Shown piece by piece: positions 59,081 to 64,000 of a DNA stretch of 64,000 nucleotides. This stretch comes from Paraspadella gotoi (taxonomy: Eukaryota; Chaetognatha): positions 24,687,783 through 24,751,782 of the forward strand of contig CM119267.1 in NCBI GenBank assembly GCA_051294375.1, written 5' to 3'. The stretch's first letter is position 1, and every line of letters starts with the position of its first letter. Position numbers and translations under genes: made by a program. The notes below the pieces were generated by a model. That model had not been told where the DNA came from. It searched no databases and saw only the letters and a program-made list of their open reading frames with translations.

Positions 59081-59220
59081 TCTCACTCCTACCTTCACAC
59101 CCTCCGGCAACGAAATAATCACGAAGCCTCACGCTGTGAGGTTCTGACCGCCACCTTTAACGCCGCCGCGGCCACAGCAGCCGCTGCTGCCGCCGCCACC
59201 GACTCGGCGCGAAAAAAAAG
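59081..59220 (+). CDS. Candidate exon with poly-alanine
   Basis: The acceptor CTACTTGACTCCCTCCAG and donor AAAAAG|GTGAGA flank a frame reading SHSYLHTLRQRNNHEASRCE, VLTATFN, an Ala-rich run with one Thr interruption, then TDSARKK. Both splice sites are strong and the first 27 residues are complex. The family is unknown. The CCAAT array 400 bp upstream could be its promoter. Confidence 0.4.
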
Positions 59221-59266
59221 GTGAGAGGGTGAGTAATCACCTAAGAAGTCCCTTTTGGCGAAAAGC

Positions 59267-59270
<4 letters not shown>

Positions 59271-59336
<66 letters not shown>
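59271..59336 (+). repeat. (GA)n microsatellite
   Basis: 33 pure GA units, 50 nt inside the putative intron after the candidate exon at 59081. Confidence 0.96.
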
Positions 59337-59340
<4 letters not shown>

Positions 59341-59439
59341 TTTTATTGTGAATTTAATCGATTGATTTTTTTATGCTGTTTTTAGAAAAGTGTTACAATT
59401 TTTAGTCTATTTCGAGTATTTTAGGTACTATGGTGGACT

Positions 59440-59640
59440 AAAATCCACCAACCGTTCATCAGCGGACATTGGTGCCGGAGGCAAGTCATTCGCCTCCCAA
59501 CCCAAAGGTTCGGGGTTCTAGCCCGGTGGCCGCCTAGCAGTTAAGAGTGACGGGGCGCTTAACCCGCCTGTAACACGGTGTTACACCCTGATCCGATGCT
59601 CAGGGACTGCTTATATTTAACAGTTCTGTCACTAACACAT
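59440..59640 (+). mobile_element. tRNA-like element, possible SINE
   Basis: Balanced, GC-rich DNA in AT-rich surroundings has GGTGCCGGAGGCAAGTCATT as an A-box-like part and GGGGTTCTAGCCC as a B box with one mismatch. TGTAACACGGTGTTACA forms a perfect hairpin further on. Family membership is uncertain. Confidence 0.4.
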
Positions 59641-59644
59641 AACA

Positions 59645-60288
59645 ATATTTACTTTCTCTTCAGTACTTTTAAAACTTTTTGACGCCTTTGTTTTTTGAAT
59701 TTTGAATTTTTTCAATAAAATTTTGATGATCGTTTACTTTACTTTTATTTTTTTTCTTTTATTTTTACGAGTTTTCTTTTGCAATCTCCTTTTTTAAATC
59801 CACCCTCCATTTTACCTATCTCTTCTTTTCTATTTTAAACCCGCCCTCCTACTTACCTATTTCTTTTACTTTTCTTTTTTATTTTTACCTCTCTTTTCTT
59901 CTTTTTTTCTTTTCTTTTTCAAATCCGCCCTCCTTTTTACCTATCTTTCATTTTATCCCTTTTACCTTTCTATTTTAATTTTCTTTTTCTCTTTTACTTA
60001 TCTTTTTTCTTTTTCTTCTGGGAAGCAGAAAATCAGTTTTTCACTTTCACGATTTTCGTGAAGTCGGAAGACGAAGCATGACGAAGCATGACTGCATCAT
60101 GCCCGAGGCATGGCCGCGGTATTCTCGCGCCTTGCTTTCACATACATTCCTTATCTAAAAACCTTCACCTATCTCCCCTACCTCTCTGACTTCACCTCTC
60201 TTTTCTCCAACCTCTCTCTCCCCCTTCCTCTCTTTAAGATCTCAGCCGTGACTCACGGTTCTCCTCGTAATGACCCCCCGGCGAATCG

Positions 60289-60325
<37 letters not shown>

Positions 60326-60764
60326 CAACGAAATGCGTTTCACCGTGAAAGTGATAAACATCGGGTCAAAAAACTCTCCACTTCTTTTTTTTTACGCTGT
60401 TTTTAATTCTGTTTTTTATTCTGCTTTATTTCTCTTGTTACTCACTTTTCTTTTTACTTTATAAAAATTTTGACAAAACGTGTTGTATACTTTTTTTAAC
60501 CAAAAATACACAAATTTTAAAAACACTTTTGCTTGGGTTGCCTCACTCTCTGACTGACTGACTGACTTTTCAAAATGTCGACGATCGAAGTCTCAAAACT
60601 TGTTTATTACAATCAAACGGGTGACGAGTTAAAAGCAGTTTACTTTGTTTGTAAACAAATAAAGATAAAACGTAAAAATGTGATTATAATATAAACAAAC
60701 GTTCTTAAAACCATTCGATGTCACATCCGAGGCAACTGAAAATTCTATAAATTTCAAATTCCAG
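59645..60764. other. Non-genic stretch
   Basis: T-rich and CT-rich tracts with a repeated CCTCC...TTTTACCTATCT pattern (59800-59960) and a (CT)n run (60293-60322). A plus island at 60241-60290 reads ISAVTHGSPRNDPPANRR after an AG but has no matching donor. Confidence 0.45.
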
Positions 60765-60848
60765 CGTTCATTGAAAATAACTCAGATAGCACACGTTCAT
60801 TGAAAATAACTCAGATAGCAAACGTTCATTGAAAATAACTCAGATAGC
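60765..60848 (+). repeat. 29-bp tandem repeat, 3 copies
   Basis: CGTTCATTGAAAATAACTCA followed by GATAGC is repeated three times at 29-bp spacing with almost no divergence. Confidence 0.9.
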
Positions 60849-61071
60849 CTCGGCGCCCCTTTTTCTTCTTCTTCAAATTGTTCGTCGACGCGACTCTCAA
60901 TCGCAAATTCGATATCAATTCCTCAGCCATCTCTCCCTGCGGCGACTCTCTCGTTGACTCTCTCTCTCTCTCCCTGCGGCGACTCTCTCGTTGAGCACCG
61001 CGAGCGACAATACAACTTTTTTCTATTTCAATTTTCACTGTTACGTAATCACGGCGGCAGTCACGACTCAT
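60826..61071 (-). CDS. Possible small ORF or exon
   Basis: The 81-codon frame contains MAEELISNLRLRVASTNN and LKKKKKG after an arginine/serine repeat. The latter derives from a duplicated CCCTGCGGCGACTCTCTCG unit. The C-terminal 35 codons look coding but there is no splice or homology support. Confidence 0.2.
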   Translation of the reverse strand: MSRDCRRDYVTVKIEIEKSCIVARGAQRESRRRERERESTRESPQGEMAEELISNLRLRVASTNNLKKKKKGRRGYLSYFQ

Positions 61072-61382
61072 GAGGTTTCAAATCGAATCCGTGATTCATT
61101 TTTTCCCGTGAAATTCACGTAAAAGAAAAAAAAAGAAATTCTGATTCTTTTATTACAATCGTAATCACAAATGTTAACTCGTGAATAAAAAAATGACAAT
61201 TTCATATTTTATTTCTTCAACCGCTTCACAATTCAAACCAGTTTTTGGTTCACAGTCAAAATCACACTGAATGTATGTGAACTGTAAAGCCGCCTTTCTG
61301 TGAGAAACGGAATTGCCTTTTGGAAATTCTGTTCGACCAGAAAGAAAAGGTCTTGTAAACGAATCTAATCATTTGCAAATCG

Positions 61383-61447
<65 letters not shown>

Positions 61448-61868
61448 CTCTCTGTCTCTCAATCCGCTTAGCCAATTGGCTGCCATCTTCATTGAAGACC
61501 AACCACCGACTTTTTCCCTCTCGACCCGAATCATCTTTTTTCTCTATCCCACTTCTCTTTCTTCTCTATCTTCTCTTTCTTCTTACTTCTCTTTCTTCCC
61601 TTTTTTCTTCTTCTTTCTTCTCTTTCTCCTCTTTCTCCTCTTTCTCCTCTTTCTTCTTAATTTTTATTCTTCATACTTCCCTTTTTATCTTTCTCTTATT
61701 TTTCTTCCTCCCCTCTTCCCTTTCCTTTCTCTTTCCTTTCCTTTCTTTCTTCCTTTCTTTCCTTTCCTTTTCTTTCCTTCCTCTTCCCTTTCCTTTCTCC
61801 TTCTCTCGAATTTCATCCTTCTCCCTCAAAAATCTCTCTCGCTCTCGCTCCGTCTTTTTTGGAGCCGT

Positions 61869-61875
61869 CTCTCTC

Positions 61876-61962
<87 letters not shown>
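61869..61962 (+). repeat. (CT)n microsatellite
   Basis: About 45 units with one interruption. Confidence 0.95.
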
Positions 61963-61964
<2 letters not shown>

Positions 61965-62049
61965 CCGTCTCAACTTGGCATCGCCATATTTGGCGTTAAT
62001 GGTGATTGCGATGCTGCTGATCTCATTGTGAAATCTCTCTCTCTTCTCT

Positions 62050-62097
<48 letters not shown>

Positions 62098-62537
62098 TTT
62101 ATAAAGAAATGAATCTTAAGCATCATTCACTTTTTTTAGTGAATATTTTTCACTGTAAAGATTTCCGTTTTGAGTTTTAACCGACTTCACTGTATCTCTT
62201 TTGGTTTGGCACAAATTCTCAATCCCTCATTTAACCACGGCTACAGTCGTGACTTTTAGTCTCACTTTTTGATCAGTGGGTCCGTCCATCTATCACAGTT
62301 CTTCAGATAGGGCGAAAAAGACAATCGAAATACACCATCTGTGGAACCAAATAAATCTGAAAGTACTTAGTCTGGAGGAGGGCCAAGGGGCGTTAGTAAA
62401 AATTTTTTAAGGCCGTTTTTTTTTTTAAAAGGCTTTTAAAGTTAATAGGTTATTTTATTATAAGTTTTAGTTAATCTTTTTTATCAATTATGGAAAAAGT
62501 AGAGACATTTTTTAAAATCTATATGTCAATATATATG

Positions 62538-62825
62538 TAGTCGGGCATTGCCTAGGTTCACCCCGCTTATAAGCATGACACCTTCAGTCCTGACCCGGTG
62601 GCTCATTGAGTAAAGCCATCAGCTCATGACCACTAGGTACCGGGTTCAATCCCAACCCGATGCCTACCCTGCGGGAAGCGTGAGGACGGCCGTAAGCCGT
62701 CTTGGGGGCGTGGCAACCACTCAAGCCTGGTTCCACGCCCAGGACCCGTTCCATAGCTACTAAAGGGGGTTATAGAAGTTACGGATGGTCATCTTCAGCC
62801 CACGTAGCGCCTTATCCACGTATAT
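62538..62825 (+). mobile_element. SINE-A, best copy (tRNA-derived)
   Basis: It begins GTAGTCGGGCATTGCC. The tRNA-like head has an A box (GGTGGCTCATTGAGTAAAGC) and a B box (GGGTTCAATCCC, one mismatch). The body carries GCGGGAAGCGTGAGGACGG, CAAGCCTGGTTCCACGCCC and GGGGGTTATAGAAGTTACGG. It ends near CACGTATATACA. Copies are at 9473-9715, 7426-7535 and 440-592. Confidence 0.8.
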
Positions 62826-62986
62826 ACATCGTAAGATTATACATAATAATAATTATAATATTATAATATATATATCAATATCTAAAAGCGGAGTGAGAGG
62901 TCACTCCCAGTCTTCCACGACTTTTGGGTCTTTGTCATCTATCAAATCTTTCGTTACTGTCATCATTTTAATTTTTTCTGTCATTC

Positions 62987-62992
<6 letters not shown>

Positions 62993-63032
<40 letters not shown>
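62993..63032 (+). repeat. (CT)n microsatellite
   Basis: About 20 pure CT units. Confidence 0.93.
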
Positions 63033-63035
<3 letters not shown>

Positions 63036-63479
63036 ACTCCCTGAGTGTCAGTTCCTAAAATTGTCTCGCCTATCTCCAATATCTTCGTCTCTGTCTCTGT
63101 CAAACTCGATATCTCGACCTCTTATGGACATTGAGGTCGCGGAAGACTTTTGAAACCAGATTGGGAGCACGGAAGGAAGGGCCCGAGGCATGGAAGGCAT
63201 GACTGGAGACATAGTTGCCAGGTTTATCGAGGCATGGAAAGCAGGACTACATGATAAGTAGGACTCTAGGAAAATTTAAGCGCAAGAAAAAACGTACGAA
63301 TTAGTTAAAACTTAAATCTTAAATCTCTCTAAATCTTAAATCTCTCTAAATCTTAAATCTAATCTTGTTTTCTTCATCATTTTCTTTTTCATATTTCCTA
63401 ATACTATTTCCCCTCTCCTTCTTTCTCCTCTTCTTTCCTCTCTTCTCCTTACCTTTCTCCTTCTTTCCTATCTCTTTCA

Positions 63480-63722
63480 TTCCTCTTTCTTCCTTTCTCT
63501 CTCCTTTCCTCTCTCCTCTTTTCCTCTCTCCTACTTTCCTCTATCCTCCTTTTCTTTATCTCCTTTCCACTCTCCTCCTTCCCTCTCTCCTCCTTTCCTC
63601 TCTCCTCCTTTCCACTCTCCTCCTTCCCTCTCTCCTCCTTTCCTCTCTCCCTCTTCCCTCTCTCCTCCTTCCCTCTCTCCTCCTTTCCTCTCTCCTTCTT
63701 CCCTCTCTCCTCCTTTCCTCCC
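63480..63722 (+). repeat. CTCTCTCCTCCTTTC minisatellite
   Basis: Units of about 14-15 bp (CCTCTCTCCTCCTTT and CCCTCTCTCCTCCTT variants) repeat about 16 times, pure pyrimidine on plus. The frames on both strands are repeat translations. Confidence 0.88.
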
Positions 63723-63816
63723 TTCCACTCAACAAAAAAATAAAAGATTAAAATTCGATCTCACAACAAAAAAATCATTGTTTGTCATTTTGTTTTTCTT
63801 TCTTTTTATTTTTCAG

Positions 63817-64000
63817 CCACCGTCGTCGCCGTCTTCTCGCCACCAGCGCCACCAACGGCGAGAAACGTCGCGAATGTCTGTACCTCGAGTTCTTAACATC
63901 TGTGCCTATCTCCTTCTAACCATCTCAATCCGTCTTAATCTTTTTAACTTATTTTCGATCTTCTTTTCATTTTTTACCCTTTTTTTATTCTTACCATACT
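63817..64000 (+). CDS. Candidate exon at right edge
   Basis: A strong acceptor (TTTCTTTTTATTTTTCAG) precedes GC-rich sequence. Phase 0 reads PPSSPSSRHQRHQRRETSRM and stays open to the window end; another frame reads RRRLLATSATNGEKRRECLY. No donor is clear and the frame is not decided. Confidence 0.25.

Noticed and set aside
61475-61560. Frame AAIFIEDQPPTFSLSTR on plus after a CT tract
   Set aside because: An AG precedes it but the frame runs into CT repeats with no donor; not called.

Overview
This is a window of a metazoan nuclear genome, probably a protostome-type invertebrate; nothing identifies the species. It contains intron-rich genes with GT-AG introns, SINE-like and fold-back elements, AATAAA signals, no bacterial-style operons, and members of two animal protein families. 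About three quarters is low-complexity DNA: (CT)n/(GA)n tracts up to about 100 bp, (GAC)n/(GTC)n trinucleotide fields, TTTTC pentamers and kilobase-scale polypurine/polypyrimidine minisatellites. Most long open frames are translations of these repeats.

Three genes can be assembled exon by exon. (1) On the minus strand, from about 8.7 kb down to 1703, a glycosyltransferase family 92 (GT92/DUF23) gene has its CVPP, DIDE, KPEAV and MGIHHV motif blocks on separate exons with compatible phases; one junction and the 5' end are unresolved. (2) On the plus strand, 11677-17525, an XK-related (XKR/CED-8-like) multipass membrane protein gene runs from start codon to stop codon and poly(A) signal. (3) On the plus strand, 17851-20816, six perfectly phased exons encode an unrecognised membrane protein whose 5' end is not seen. 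Weaker single-exon candidates lie at 1-199, 40.8, 43.4, 46.7, 47.2, 59.1 and 63.8 kb.

The dominant structure is a giant inverted duplication: 17257-27515 is repeated in reverse complement at 27692-38090 around a 176-bp spacer. The left arm has intact exons and splice sites. The right arm is the same sequence peppered with short indels that break every exon, and it ends exactly at a 25-N gap. Two other 25-N gaps (51922 and 56453) are flanked by near-identical, indel-rich direct copies of the same sequence. The simplest reading is unpolished long-read contig ends, with a fold-back (inverted chimera) join at 27.6 kb; a real, decaying palindrome is not excluded.

Dispersed families recur: a tRNA-derived SINE (A; 4 copies), a second SINE-like family (B; 3-4 copies), an element with a GTCGGTC-rich left end (C; several copies), a roughly 230-bp element (D; 4 copies) and a fold-back MITE-like family (2 copies). 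The right half (38-64 kb) is almost entirely repeats with isolated exon-like islands. I found no convincing novel biological system. The most informative signals are the inverted duplication with asymmetric decay, the splice-site-generating minisatellites inside the two best genes, and a perfect 74-bp palindrome in an XKR intron.
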